Source of the DNA: Aureimonas sp. Leaf427
GTDB taxonomy: Bacteria > Pseudomonadota > Alphaproteobacteria > Rhizobiales > Rhizobiaceae
Assembly: GCF_001425485.1 (NCBI RefSeq)
Contig: NZ_LMQW01000051.1
Coordinates: 203,765-255,282 of the forward strand
Reading direction: 5' to 3'
Length of the DNA stretch: 51,518 bases
The notes beneath the pieces are model-generated. The model had not been told where the DNA came from and made no database searches. It was given only the letters and a program-made list of their open reading frames with translations. The translations under genes and the position numbers were made by a program. Positions 36,420 through 45,120 of this stretch are shown one piece after another (position 1 is the first letter of the stretch; the number at the start of each line of letters is the position of its first letter).

Positions 36420-37928
36420 ATGTCGATCAAACCGACCATCAGCTTTGCCGGGCTGACCGCGCCCGCAGGCGGCGTCCTCGCCGTGTTCGCCGGCGAGGGC
36501 GCGTCCCTGGCAGCCTCGGTGCCGCAGCCCGTCGCGGCCGCCGTCGCGCGCGGCGCCGGCATCGCCAAGTTCAAGGGCAAGAGCCTCGTCACGCTCGATT
36601 TCCTGGCGCCCGCGGGAAGCGATCTCGATCGCGTCATCGTCGTCGGCACCAAGGCGGACAAGCCCTATGGCGAAGAGGATTGGCTGAAGGTCGGCGGCAC
36701 GATCGCGGCCAAGACCAAGGGTGCCGAGGCGATCACGATCTGGTGCGAAGGCCCGCAAGGCGCGATCGGCGCGGCGGACACCGCTGCCATCGCCGCCGGC
36801 GTCGTCCTGCGCGCCTACAATTTCGACCTGTACAAGTCGAAGAAGGCCAAGAAGAACGGCGAGGACGAGGATGCCGGCAAGGATGCGCCGGCCTCCGTCA
36901 CGATCGCCGTCGCCGATCCCGAGGCCGCCCGCGCCGCCTTCGCCCTGCACGAGGCGGTGGCCGAGGGCGTGATCCTCGCCCGCGATCTCGTCAACGAGCC
37001 GGCCAACGTGCTCGGCCCCGTCGAGTTCGCGGCGCGCATCGAGGCGCTGTCCGAGGTCGGCGTCGAGGTCGAGATCCTCGACGAGAAGCAGATGGCCGAA
37101 CTGAAGATGTTCGCGCTGCTCGGCGTCGCACAAGGGTCGCCGCGTCCCGGCCGCATGGCGATCATGCGCTGGAACGGCGGGGCCGAGGGCGAGGCGCCCG
37201 TCGCCTTCGTCGGCAAGGGCGTCGTCTTCGACACCGGCGGCATCTCCATCAAGCCGGCCGCCTCGATGGACGAGATGAAGGGCGACATGGGCGGCGCGGC
37301 CGCCGTGACCGGCCTCATGCGCGCGCTCGCCGGCCGCAAGGCCAAGGTCAACGTGGTGGGCATCGTGGGTCTCGTCGAGAACTCCGTCGACGGCCTCGCC
37401 CAGCGCCCCGGCGACATCGTGACCGCCATGTCGGGCACGACGATCGAGGTCCTGAACACCGATGCCGAGGGTCGTCTCGTTCTCGCCGACGCGCTCTGGT
37501 ACTGCCAGGACCGCTTCAAGCCGCGGTTCATGGTGAACCTCGCGACGCTGACCGGTGCCATCATCGTCGCGCTCGGCAGCCATTATGCCGGCCTCTTCTC
37601 CAACGACGACGAGTTGTCGGAGAAGCTCCACGCCGCCGGTACGGCGACGGGAGAGAAGGTCTGGCGCCTGCCGCTCGGGCCGGAATACGACAAGATGATC
37701 GAGGGCAAGTTCGCCGACATCAAGAACATCGGCAGCGGGCGCTCCGCCGGCTCGATCACGGCCGCGCAGTTCCTTCAGCGCTTCGTCAACGACGTGCCCT
37801 GGGCCCATCTCGACATCGCGGGTACGGCCATGGGCTCGCCGGCCAACGAGTACAACCAGTCCTGGGCCTCGGGCTTCGGCGTACGGCTGCTCAATCAGCT
37901 GGTGGCGGCGAACTACGAGGCGAGCTGA
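36420..37928 (+). CDS. pepA: leucyl aminopeptidase (M17)
   Basis: Two-metal cytosolic aminopeptidase that removes N-terminal residues; some homologues also bind DNA. From ATG 36420 it has 502 residues with a macro-like N-terminal domain and the catalytic C-terminal domain: [16 protein letters not shown], the family signature [14 protein letters not shown], and HLDIAGTAM near the end. GGAG precedes the start. A Lys-rich insert ([16 protein letters not shown]) lies near residue 140. holC follows 29 bases later; pepA-holC is a widespread pair. Confidence 0.96.
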   Translation: MSIKPTISFAGLTAPAGGVLAVFAGEGASLAASVPQPVAAAVARGAGIAKFKGKSLVTLDFLAPAGSDLDRVIVVGTKADKPYGEEDWLKVGGTIAAKTKGAEAITIWCEGPQGAIGAADTAAIAAGVVLRAYNFDLYKSKKAKKNGEDEDAGKDAPASVTIAVADPEAARAAFALHEAVAEGVILARDLVNEPANVLGPVEFAARIEALSEVGVEVEILDEKQMAELKMFALLGVAQGSPRPGRMAIMRWNGGAEGEAPVAFVGKGVVFDTGGISIKPAASMDEMKGDMGGAAAVTGLMRALAGRKAKVNVVGIVGLVENSVDGLAQRPGDIVTAMSGTTIEVLNTDAEGRLVLADALWYCQDRFKPRFMVNLATLTGAIIVALGSHYAGLFSNDDELSEKLHAAGTATGEKVWRLPLGPEYDKMIEGKFADIKNIGSGRSAGSITAAQFLQRFVNDVPWAHLDIAGTAMGSPANEYNQSWASGFGVRLLNQLVAANYEAS

Positions 37929-37957
37929 CGAGCGGGGCGGGGTAAGACCCATCCGAC

Positions 37958-38410
37958 ATGGCCGAGGTCCTCTTCTATCACCTGACCGAAAGCCGTTTCG
38001 AGGAGGCCCTGCCGGACCTCCTCGAACGCTCGCTGTCGCGCGGATGGCGGGTCGTCGTCCAATGCACCACGGAGGAGCGGCGCAATTCGCTGGACCAGCA
38101 TCTCTGGACCTTTCGGGAGGACAGCTTCCTCCCGCACGGGACGGACGAGGCCTCGAACGGCGCCCTTCAGCCGATCCTCCTGACGATCGACGCCACCCAG
38201 AAAGCCAACGACCCGCAGGTGCGATTCATGGTGGAGGGCGCGGTGCCCGGCTCGCTGGAGGGGCTGGCGCGGGGCGTCTATCTTTTCGACGGCCATGACG
38301 AGGCCCAGCTCGCAGGTGCCCGGGAGCGCTGGAAGGCCGAGAAGGCCGCCGGCCATGCCGTCACCTATTGGCAGCAGACCGAAGACCGGCGCTGGGTGAA
38401 AAAGGCCTGA
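37958..38410 (+). CDS. holC: DNA polymerase III chi subunit
   Basis: Chi links the clamp loader to single-strand-binding protein at the replication fork. The 150-residue protein begins MAEVLFYHLTESRFEEALP, as alphaproteobacterial HolC does, with SLSRGWRVVVQCTTEER, LWTFREDSFLPHG and YLFDGHDEAQL. Directly downstream of pepA and probably co-transcribed. It converges with the hydrolase gene across 30 bases. Confidence 0.95.
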   Translation: MAEVLFYHLTESRFEEALPDLLERSLSRGWRVVVQCTTEERRNSLDQHLWTFREDSFLPHGTDEASNGALQPILLTIDATQKANDPQVRFMVEGAVPGSLEGLARGVYLFDGHDEAQLAGARERWKAEKAAGHAVTYWQQTEDRRWVKKA

Positions 38411-38440
38411 CGGCACGCCGCCGGAAGGCGAACGGAAGCC

Positions 38441-39235
38441 TCAGCCCGTCCCGTCGATGAACCGCAGCACGGCCTGAGCATAGCCTTTGGGGTCCTCGAC
38501 CGGCGCGGAATGGCCGACCTGCGGCAGGAGCACGAAGCGCGCGCCCGGGATCGTGTTGGCGATGAAGAGCGTGTGGTCCCGGCTGATCGTCTCGTCATGC
38601 TCGCCGATCGCGATCTCGGTCGGCACGGGGATCGAGGAGAGCTGTTCGCGCGTGAAGTTCGGCTCGTTCGCCCAGAGCGCCTCGATCTCCTCGCTGATAC
38701 TCTCGTAATGTTTCAGTTCCGGCACGTCCTTGGTCGGGTCGTGCGCGAGCGCTCCATCCGGCGTGACGTTGGCCGCCTGGATGAACATGCGCGTCAGCCG
38801 CTCGGGATGGCGGATGGCGATGTCGAGCCCGATGATGCCCCCGTCGCTCCAGCCGACCAGCGCGACCGACGACTCGCCCAGCTGGTCGAGAAGCGCCAGA
38901 TAGTCGTCCGCCATGAGATCGTAGGTGATCGGCGTCTCGTCCCGTGTCGAGCGCCCTTGGCCTCGGCTGTCCGCGACGATGACGCGATGGTTTTCCGACA
39001 GCGCGGCGAGCTGCCTGCGCCAGACCTCGCCATCGGAGAGCCCGCCATGGATCAGGAGGATCGGCTCGCCCGAGCCGTAAATCTGGTAGAAGAGCGAAAT
39101 GCCGTCGACCTGCGCGAAGCCCGACTCGCTCGGCCGCGGCACGCGCTCGACCGCCTCGGACGATGTGGCGAGCTGAAGGGCAAGGAGGCCGGCCAGCGAA
39201 AGGCGGAGCCAGTGCGCGGCGGTGACGGTCATCAT
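38441..39235 (-). CDS. exported alpha/beta hydrolase
   Basis: A 264-residue alpha/beta hydrolase with an N-terminal signal sequence (LRLSLAGLLALQLATSSEA, cleavage near residue 28), hence periplasmic or secreted. The oxyanion segment ILLIHGG, nucleophile elbow GWSDGG (Ser130), Asp214 (GEHDETI) and His242 (QVGHSAP) make a full triad. The substrate is unknown; it resembles esterase/lipase-like hydrolases. ATG at 39235 or 39232 is possible. A perfect TTAA-N7-TTAA motif lies 18 bases upstream. Confidence 0.88.
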   Translation of the reverse strand: MMTVTAAHWLRLSLAGLLALQLATSSEAVERVPRPSESGFAQVDGISLFYQIYGSGEPILLIHGGLSDGEVWRRQLAALSENHRVIVADSRGQGRSTRDETPITYDLMADDYLALLDQLGESSVALVGWSDGGIIGLDIAIRHPERLTRMFIQAANVTPDGALAHDPTKDVPELKHYESISEEIEALWANEPNFTREQLSSIPVPTEIAIGEHDETISRDHTLFIANTIPGARFVLLPQVGHSAPVEDPKGYAQAVLRFIDGTG

Positions 39236-39252
39236 GGTCCGCAGCCTCTATC

Positions 39253-39267
39253 TTAACGATGTCTTAA
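39253..39267 (-). promoter_or_regulatory. TTAA-N7-TTAA motif, candidate CtrA box
   Basis: TTAA at 39253-39256 and TTAA at 39264-39267 are seven bases apart, the spacing of the alphaproteobacterial cell-cycle regulator CtrA. The site lies 18-32 bases before the hydrolase start codon, where binding would be expected to affect transcription start or elongation. At about 65% G+C such a pattern is expected well under once by chance in 50 kb. Confidence 0.45.
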
Positions 39268-39355
39268 GACTAGCGCGCCGCGCACGCCGTGCCGAGGGCG
39301 CGCGACATGAAATCTTCGACATCCTTAAGGCGGCGGCGATCCTCCGGTTCCGGTT

Positions 39356-41239
39356 TCAGCCCTCCGCCAGAAGCGTCTCGTGTTCGTCCGACAGGAGAAG
39401 CCAGCGCTCTTCGATCTCGGCGAGCGATTTGGCAGCGTCCGAGCGTTTCTTGGCGAGGTCGGAGGCCTTGGCGGGGTCCTTGGTGTAGAGCGCGACGTCG
39501 CCGAGCTTCTCGTCGATCTCGGCGAGCGAGGCCTGGAGCTTGGTCATCTTGGTCTCCAGCGCCTTGATCTCGCGCCGCATGGGCGCCAGCGCCTCGCGCC
39601 GCTGGGCCGCGTCGCGGCGGGCGTCGGCGCGGCTCGTCCGGCCGTCCTCCGCCGCGTCCTCCTTGCCGCCGCCCCGGCGGGCGGAGAGGATGAGCTGCTT
39701 GTACTCGTCGAGATCGCCTTCGTAGCGCGTGACCGTGCCGTCGCCGACGAGCCAGAGCCGGTCGACGGTCGCCTCCACCATGTGCCGGTCGTGGCTGATG
39801 AGGATGACGGCGCCGGGATAGTCGTTGAGCGCCCGCACGAGAGCCTCGCGCGAGTCGATGTCGAGATGGTTCGTCGGCTCGTCGAGGATGAGGAGGTTCG
39901 GCGCGTCGAACGTGGCCAGACCCATCAGAAGCCGCGCCTTCTCGCCGCCGGACAGCGTATCGGCCGGCGTGTCCATCTTTTCCGTCGCAAGGCCCATCCG
40001 CGCGACGCGGGCGCGTACCTTGGCCTCCGGCGCGTCCGGCATCAGCCGCCGCACATGCTGCACAGCGGATTCGGCGGGGCGAAGGTCGTCGATCTGGTGT
40101 TGCGCGAAGAAGGCGATCTTCAGCCCAGGCGCGCGCGTCACCTCGCCGGACTGGGCCGTCAGCCGCTCGGCCAGAAGCTTGGCGAAGGTGGACTTGCCGT
40201 TGCCGTTCGCGCCGAGCAGCGCGATCCGGTCGTCCGTGTCGATGCGCAGGGTGAGGTTGGAGAGGATCGGCTTGTCGCCATAGCCGACCGCGACCTTCTC
40301 CATGCGGATGATCGGCGAGGCCGGGCGCTTGGCCGGCTCGTCGAAGGAGAAGGGCTGCACGTGCTCCTCGATGACCGAGGCGAGCGGCTTCATGCGCTGC
40401 AGCGCCTTCAGCCGGCTCTGCGCCTGCCGGGCCTTGGTCGCCTTGGCGCGGAAGCGCTCGACGAAGGCCTCCATATGTTTGCGCTCGGCGTCCTGCTTGA
40501 CCTTCGCCTTCTGCAGCAGCTCCATCTTCTCCGCGCGCTGGCGCTCGAAATTGTCGTAGTCGCCGCGATAGAAGACCAGCTTCTTCTGGTCCAGATGAAC
40601 GATCGCGTTGACGGCGTTGTTCAGAACGTCGCGATCGTGGCTGATCAGGAGCACGCTATAGGGATAGCGCGAGACGAAGTTCTCCAGCCAGAGCGTGCCT
40701 TCGAGGTCGAGATAGTTCGTCGGCTCGTCGAGGAGGAGGAGGTCCGGCCGAGAGAAGAGGACGGCCCCCAGCGCGACGCGCATGCGCCAGCCGCCCGAGA
40801 AGGACGAGGCGGGCCTGCCCTGCGCCGCCGCGTCGAAGCCGAGGCCGGAGAGGATGGCGCTCGCCCGCGCCTCCGCCGAATGGGCCTCGATATCGGCGAG
40901 GCGCAGCTGGATGTCGGAGATGCGGCCTGAATCGGTGGCCGTCTCGGCCTCGGCCAGGAGCGCCAGCCGTTCGGTGTCGGCCTTCAGCACGATCTCGATC
41001 AGCGATTCCTCCGTGCCCGGCGCCTCCTGCGCGACCTGCCCGATGCGCGTTCCGCGCGGAATGGAGACGCTGCCGCTCTCGGAGGCGAGATCGCCGGTGA
41101 TGACGCGAAAGAGGGTCGACTTCCCCGCACCGTTGCGCCCGACGAGCCCGGCCTTCGTGCCCGTCGGCAGGGAGAGGCTCGCATGGTCGATGAGGAGGCG
41201 CCCGGCGACGCGGGCCGAAAGGTCGGTGATCTGAAGCAT
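39356..41239 (-). CDS. ABC-F family ATPase
   Basis: A 627-residue soluble protein with two ABC domains and no membrane part, as in ABC-F proteins that act on ribosomes. First Walker A GRNGAGKST (36-44) with Walker B LLLLDEPTNYLDLEG; linker rich in Lys and Gln (KVKQDAERKHMEAFVERFRA); second Walker A GANGNGKST with LLILDEPTNHLDID. A C-terminal coiled coil (ALAPMRREIKALETKMTKL) suggests the Uup/YheS side of the family. Start MLQITDLSARVAG at 41239 begins right at the first ABC domain. Exact role unknown. Confidence 0.92.
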   Translation of the reverse strand: MLQITDLSARVAGRLLIDHASLSLPTGTKAGLVGRNGAGKSTLFRVITGDLASESGSVSIPRGTRIGQVAQEAPGTEESLIEIVLKADTERLALLAEAETATDSGRISDIQLRLADIEAHSAEARASAILSGLGFDAAAQGRPASSFSGGWRMRVALGAVLFSRPDLLLLDEPTNYLDLEGTLWLENFVSRYPYSVLLISHDRDVLNNAVNAIVHLDQKKLVFYRGDYDNFERQRAEKMELLQKAKVKQDAERKHMEAFVERFRAKATKARQAQSRLKALQRMKPLASVIEEHVQPFSFDEPAKRPASPIIRMEKVAVGYGDKPILSNLTLRIDTDDRIALLGANGNGKSTFAKLLAERLTAQSGEVTRAPGLKIAFFAQHQIDDLRPAESAVQHVRRLMPDAPEAKVRARVARMGLATEKMDTPADTLSGGEKARLLMGLATFDAPNLLILDEPTNHLDIDSREALVRALNDYPGAVILISHDRHMVEATVDRLWLVGDGTVTRYEGDLDEYKQLILSARRGGGKEDAAEDGRTSRADARRDAAQRREALAPMRREIKALETKMTKLQASLAEIDEKLGDVALYTKDPAKASDLAKKRSDAAKSLAEIEERWLLLSDEHETLLAEG

Positions 41240-41367
41240 GGATCGAGCTTTGCCATGCGGAGGGCGAGGGGGGAAGGCGGTTGCGGCAGACAATCCTCGT
41301 GAAGGCGACCGACGAGGATGCTATGATCGCGCATCGTTTCGCCGAGCGGCAGAGAGGATCAGGCGCA

Positions 41368-41562
41368 ATGGCAAAAATCGATATCGACGACGCCCTGCTG
41401 GAAGAAGCGATGCGGATTTTCGGGGCCAAGACCCCGACTGAACTCGTCGAGAAGGAGCTGCGGGAATCGCTCGGCTACCGCAAGGCGCAGCTGCGCATGC
41501 TCGACTTCAAAGGTAAGGTCGAGTGGGATGGCGATCTCGATGCCATGCGACGCGATCGTTGA
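41368..41562 (+). CDS. vapB: VapB-type antitoxin
   Basis: A 64-residue protein beginning MAKIDIDDALLEEAMRIFGA, with KTPTELVEKELRESL, matching the VapB family (ribbon-helix-helix type DNA binding, toxin-neutralising tail). ATG at 41368 follows AGAGAGGA; upstream in-frame ATGs are less likely. The TGA stop overlaps the vapC TTG start (TTGA). Expected to bind VapC and repress its own promoter. The pair lies between an ABC-F gene and a dinB-like gene that face each other. Confidence 0.88.
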   Translation: MAKIDIDDALLEEAMRIFGAKTPTELVEKELRESLGYRKAQLRMLDFKGKVEWDGDLDAMRRDR

Positions 41563-41951
41563 TCCTTATCGATACGTCGGCCTGGATCGACTATTTCAAC
41601 GGAGTGCCGACGCCACCCACGCGTCAGGTCGAGAAGGCCCTGCTGACCGGTCGAGTGATTGTCGGGGACCTCGTCATGACCGAAGTTCTGCAGGGTGTTC
41701 GAGACGACCGGACGCTCAGCCGCATCGCGGACGAGCTTGCGAGGTTTAGGCAGGTGACGCTTTGCGGTCCCGACATCGCGATTCTTGCGGCCTCGAATTA
41801 TCGGCTGCTTCGACGAGGCGGCATCACCATTCGGGGCACGATCGACGTCATCATCGCAACGTGGTGCATGGCGAACGATGCGGAGGTCATTCACAACGAC
41901 CGCGACCTGAAGCAGATCGAACGATTGCTCGGCCTGCGATCCTATCAGTAA
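41559..41951 (+). CDS. vapC: VapC-type PIN-domain toxin ribonuclease
   Basis: A 130-residue PIN-domain endoribonuclease toxin. The acidic catalytic residues are in place: Asp5 (LIDTSAWIDYF), Glu42 (MTEVLQG), Asp96 (GTIDVIIATWC) and Asp114 (HNDRDLKQI). Start is TTG at 41559, overlapping the vapB stop; starting there gives the standard MILIDTSAWID N-terminus. It looks intact. The target RNA cannot be told from sequence. It converges with the DinB gene across 10 bases. Confidence 0.9.
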   Translation: MILIDTSAWIDYFNGVPTPPTRQVEKALLTGRVIVGDLVMTEVLQGVRDDRTLSRIADELARFRQVTLCGPDIAILAASNYRLLRRGGITIRGTIDVIIATWCMANDAEVIHNDRDLKQIERLLGLRSYQ

Positions 41952-41961
41952 TCGATCCGCG

Positions 41962-42456
41962 TCACCCCCGCTGAAACGCCACCATGTCCAGCGACGGCGC
42001 CGACCTGCCGAGCCCCGTTAGTGCTGCATGGCACTGCCCGCGATGGTGGGTCTGGTGGTTGAAGAGATGGAAAAGGGCGGGCGCGAGCATTTGCGTATGG
42101 GTGCTCGTGTCCGTCATGCGCTGGTAGGTGAAGGTACCGGCAAAGTCGGCCTCCGACTGCTCGTCGATGAAGGCGCCGAGGCGGGCGTCCTCGGCCTTGC
42201 GAGCCGAGCGGAGTTCGCCGAAGGCCTCGTGAAGGATCGCGTCCAGCCTGTTCGGCGCCTCGCCCGCGCCGGTGAAGCGCTTCATCCAGATTCGGTCGGT
42301 GGCGAGAAGGTGGTTCAGCGTCCGCATGAGGGAGCCGAAGAAGAGCCCGCGATCGGCGACGAAGGTCTCGGGCGAAAGCTCGGCGATGGCCGTGTAGAGC
42401 CGCTCGTTCGCCCAGGCATTGTAGCCCGCGAACATCTGGAAGGTTTCGCGGTACAT
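41962..42456 (-). CDS. DinB family protein
   Basis: A 164-residue four-helix protein of the DinB/YfiT superfamily of putative metal-dependent enzymes. It opens MYRETFQMFAGYNAWANERLY; the likely metal-binding histidines are in LNHLLATDRIWMKRF and HLFNHQTHHRGQ. Some family members transfer thiols such as bacillithiol, but this protein's reaction is unknown. The ATG at 42456 sits 177 bases from ndk in the opposite direction. Confidence 0.88.
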   Translation of the reverse strand: MYRETFQMFAGYNAWANERLYTAIAELSPETFVADRGLFFGSLMRTLNHLLATDRIWMKRFTGAGEAPNRLDAILHEAFGELRSARKAEDARLGAFIDEQSEADFAGTFTYQRMTDTSTHTQMLAPALFHLFNHQTHHRGQCHAALTGLGRSAPSLDMVAFQRG

Positions 42457-42521
42457 GGTGCGCCTCCGATCGGGTGGCGCATGCTAGATCCCCGTATCCG
42501 CCTCGTCCAGCGCGCCATGCC

Positions 42522-42550
42522 TTGCCGCCTCTTGGCCGCGCGGCTATAGA
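42522..42550 (+). promoter_or_regulatory. candidate ndk promoter
   Basis: TTGCCG at 42522-42527 and TATAGA at 42545-42550 are separated by 17 bases, about 83 bases upstream of the ndk start codon. The sequence fits a housekeeping alphaproteobacterial promoter with a weak -35. Confidence 0.5.
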
Positions 42551-42633
42551 GCGCCCAACCCTTTCGGCGAGAGCTGCACCAAGCCGTTCTCCGCCTTCCT
42601 TCCAAACCCCTCACGAACCAAAGGACGAACACG

Positions 42634-43056
42634 ATGGCGGTCGAACGCACGTTTTCCATGATCAAGCCCGACGCGACGCGTCGCAACCTTACCGGCGCGA
42701 TCACCAAGATGCTGGAAGAGGCGGGCCTGCGGGTCGTGGCCTCCAAGCGCGTCTGGATGAGCCAGCGCGATGCGGAAGGCTTCTACGCCGTCCACAAGGA
42801 GCGTCCCTTCTTCGGCGAGCTGGTCGAGTCCATGTCGGCCGGCCCGACGATCGTCCAGGTTCTGGAAGGCGAGAACGCCATCGCGCGCAACCGCGAAGTG
42901 ATGGGCGCCACCAACCCGACGCAGGCAGCCGAGGGCACGATCCGCAAGGCGCACGCCCTCTCGATCGGCGAGAACTCGGTGCACGGCTCCGACGCCCCCG
43001 AGACCGCCGCCGAGGAGATCGCCTACTGGTTCTCGCAGACCGAGATCGTCGGCTGA
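42634..43056 (+). CDS. ndk: nucleoside diphosphate kinase
   Basis: Transfers the terminal phosphate from ATP to nucleoside diphosphates through a phospho-histidine. The 140-residue protein has [33 protein letters not shown] and catalytic His117 in [12 protein letters not shown]. Length and motifs are standard. It is a single-gene unit with its own promoter candidate and a strong terminator 30 bases after the stop. Confidence 0.98.
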   Translation: MAVERTFSMIKPDATRRNLTGAITKMLEEAGLRVVASKRVWMSQRDAEGFYAVHKERPFFGELVESMSAGPTIVQVLEGENAIARNREVMGATNPTQAAEGTIRKAHALSIGENSVHGSDAPETAAEEIAYWFSQTEIVG

Positions 43057-43086
43057 TCCAGCCGCGTCTCGATTGATCGACAGACG

Positions 43087-43122
43087 AAACCCCGGTCGCT
43101 CGAAGGAGCGGCCGGGGTTTTT
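43087..43122 (+). terminator. intrinsic terminator after ndk
   Basis: A 15-pair stem, 43087-43101 with 43106-43120 (one G-T pair), a four-base GAAG loop and a run of five T. It lies between the convergent ndk and purN genes and may serve both, though the minus-strand T-run is shorter. Confidence 0.88.
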
Positions 43123-43144
43123 CGTTTGCGGCGATGGGAGCGGT

Positions 43145-43810
43145 TCAGCCGAGGGCGGGCGAGATCAACCGGGCCTGCTCGGCCGCCGGCGCGAGGCCGC
43201 CGAACTCCGTGCGTCCGTCCACGAAGCGCGCGTAGCCGTCGAGGACCAGCCGGAGCGCATGCGGATAGAGCTGATGCTCGGCCTTCAGCACCCGCGCGGC
43301 GAGGTCGTCCGGCGTGTCGCCCGGTTCGACCGGCACGGCGGCCTGCGCGATGATCGGACCGCCATCCATTTCGAAGGTGACGAAATGCACGCTCGCCCCA
43401 TGCAGCCGAACCCCGGCGGCGAGCGCGCGCGCATGGGTGTCGAGCCCGGGAAAGAGCGGCAGGAGCGAGGGGTGGATGTTGATCATCCGCCCGGCGAAGC
43501 GCTCGCAGAACTCGGCCGAGAGAAGGCGCATGTAGCCGGCGAGGCAGATGAGATCCGGCCGTGCCGCCTCGATGGCCGCGATGACGGCGGCCTCGTGCGT
43601 GGCCTTGTCGGGAAGGCCCTGCCGCGGCACGGCGGTCGCCTCGATCCCCAGCTCGTGCGCGAGTTCGAGCCCGCCCGCATTCGCCTTGTCGGCGATGACG
43701 GCGACGATCTCGCCGGGAAAGTCCGGCGCCTTCGCGGCCTCGACCAAGGCGCCCATGTTGGAGCCGCGCCCGGAGAGAAGGACGACGATGCGCTTCTTCG
43801 TCTGGCTCAA
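43145..43810 (-). CDS. purN: phosphoribosylglycinamide formyltransferase
   Basis: Third step of purine synthesis, using 10-formyltetrahydrofolate. The 221-residue protein has [14 protein letters not shown], Asn111 and His113 in [13 protein letters not shown], and Asp149 in [14 protein letters not shown]. The start is TTG at 43810, overlapping the purM TGA as TTGA; no ATG exists before the catalytic core. purM-purN is a conserved pair. Confidence 0.95.
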   Translation of the reverse strand: MSQTKKRIVVLLSGRGSNMGALVEAAKAPDFPGEIVAVIADKANAGGLELAHELGIEATAVPRQGLPDKATHEAAVIAAIEAARPDLICLAGYMRLLSAEFCERFAGRMINIHPSLLPLFPGLDTHARALAAGVRLHGASVHFVTFEMDGGPIIAQAAVPVEPGDTPDDLAARVLKAEHQLYPHALRLVLDGYARFVDGRTEFGGLAPAAEQARLISPALG

Positions 43811-44889
43811 AGGGCGAGCTCGCCATTGTAGAGGACGGCCTCGCCGTCGCGATGGACGAGACGGCCGAGCGGCACGACCTCTTCGCCCTCGCTCTGGAGG
43901 ATCGCCGACACGGCGGCCGCCTCGGCCTCGGACACGACGACGATCATGCCGATGCCGCAGTTGAAGGTGCGCAGCATCTCAGGTGCCGCGACGCCGCCGG
44001 TCTTGGCCAGCCAGCGGAAGACCGGGGGCGTGTGGATGGCGAAGAGGTCGATCTCGGCGGCCAGATGATCGGGCAGGACGCGCGGAATGTTCTCGGGGAA
44101 GCCGCCGCCGGTGATGTGGGCGAGGGCCTTGATGCCGCCGAGCTCGGCGACGTGCTCGGCGCGCAATGCCGCCAGAAGCGACTTCACGTAGATGCGCGTC
44201 GGCTCGATCAGCGCTTCGCCGAGCGTCGCGGCCTTGGTTTCGAAAGGTGCCGGCGCCGCATAGTCGGCCCCGGCGAGAGAAACGATGCGGCGAACCAGCG
44301 AATAGCCGTTGGAATGGACGCCGGAGGAGGCGAGGCCGAGAACGATGTCGCCGGCTGCGAGCGCCCCGCTCGGCAGGAGCTTGCCGCGCTCTGCCGCGCC
44401 GACGGCGAAGCCCGCCAGATCGTAGTCCTTCTCCGCGTAGAGGCCGGGCATTTCGGCCGTCTCGCCGCCGATCAGCGCGCAGCCGGCCTGTTTGCAGCCC
44501 TCCGCGATGCCCTTGACGATCGCTTCGCCCTGCGCCGGATCGAGCTTACCGGTCGCGAAATAGTCGAGAAAGAACAGCGGCTCGGCGCCTTGCACGACGA
44601 GGTCGTTGACGCACATGGCGACGAGGTCGATGCCGATCGTGCCGTGAAGGCCGGTGTCGATCGCGATCTTCAGCTTGGTGCCGACGCCGTCATTGGCCGC
44701 GACGAGAACGGGATCGGTGAAGCCGGCCGCCTTCAGATCGAAGAGCCCGCCGAAGCCGCCGATCTCGCCGTCGGCGCCCGGCCGGCGCGTCGCGCGCACA
44801 TGCGGCTTGATCCGCCGCACCATCTCGGTGCCGGCATCGATGTCGACGCCGGCATCGGCGTAGGTGAGGCTGTTCTTCTGCTCGCTCAT
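43807..44889 (-). CDS. purM: phosphoribosylformylglycinamidine cyclo-ligase
   Basis: ATP-dependent closure of the imidazole ring to form AIR, fifth purine step. From ATG 44889 the protein has 360 residues, beginning [20 protein letters not shown], with [39 protein letters not shown] and [17 protein letters not shown] second ATG two codons upstream (44895) is possible. Overlaps purN by four bases; divergent from the AI-2E family gene across 231 bases. Confidence 0.97.
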   Translation of the reverse strand: MSEQKNSLTYADAGVDIDAGTEMVRRIKPHVRATRRPGADGEIGGFGGLFDLKAAGFTDPVLVAANDGVGTKLKIAIDTGLHGTIGIDLVAMCVNDLVVQGAEPLFFLDYFATGKLDPAQGEAIVKGIAEGCKQAGCALIGGETAEMPGLYAEKDYDLAGFAVGAAERGKLLPSGALAAGDIVLGLASSGVHSNGYSLVRRIVSLAGADYAAPAPFETKAATLGEALIEPTRIYVKSLLAALRAEHVAELGGIKALAHITGGGFPENIPRVLPDHLAAEIDLFAIHTPPVFRWLAKTGGVAAPEMLRTFNCGIGMIVVVSEAEAAAVSAILQSEGEEVVPLGRLVHRDGEAVLYNGELAL

Positions 44890-45032
44890 GGGCATCCGTC
44901 CTGTGCGGGACCTGAAGCGGAACCTCGGCATCGGTGCGAGCGTCCCAAGCGGTCTCCTTGGGGTTTGAGGTCGCACGGAAGGCGGTGTTGCGGCAAGAGC
45001 TTGGACGCGTCGAGCCTTGCCCGTCCCAAGCC

Positions 45033-45061
45033 TTGACCCGGTCACACCGGCCTGACTATCT
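45033..45061 (+). promoter_or_regulatory. candidate promoter of the AI-2E-hdaA-ppk-ppx operon
   Basis: TTGACC at 45033-45038 and CTATCT at 45056-45061 are spaced by exactly 17 bases, about 60 bases upstream of the AI-2E family start codon. It is one of the best promoter matches in the window. Confidence 0.6.
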
Positions 45062-45120
45062 CCCCATCTTGCCGCCCGCGGAGACGCATTTCACCGGCGG
45101 GGCTGACGGAGACGGCCGGA

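Noticed and set aside
36138-36456. Short open frames in the lptF-pepA gap on both strands
   Set aside because: They have no ribosome-binding site, no family pattern and overlap each other; regulatory sequence is a better explanation.
42457-42633. Gap before ndk checked for a tRNA gene
   Set aside because: No cloverleaf arms or TTCGA-type loop in the right spacing; a promoter is the only signal seen.
43060-43826. Minus-strand extension of purN through the ndk terminator
   Set aside because: A frame that spans the intrinsic terminator lacks any GART domain; purN proper ends at 43145.
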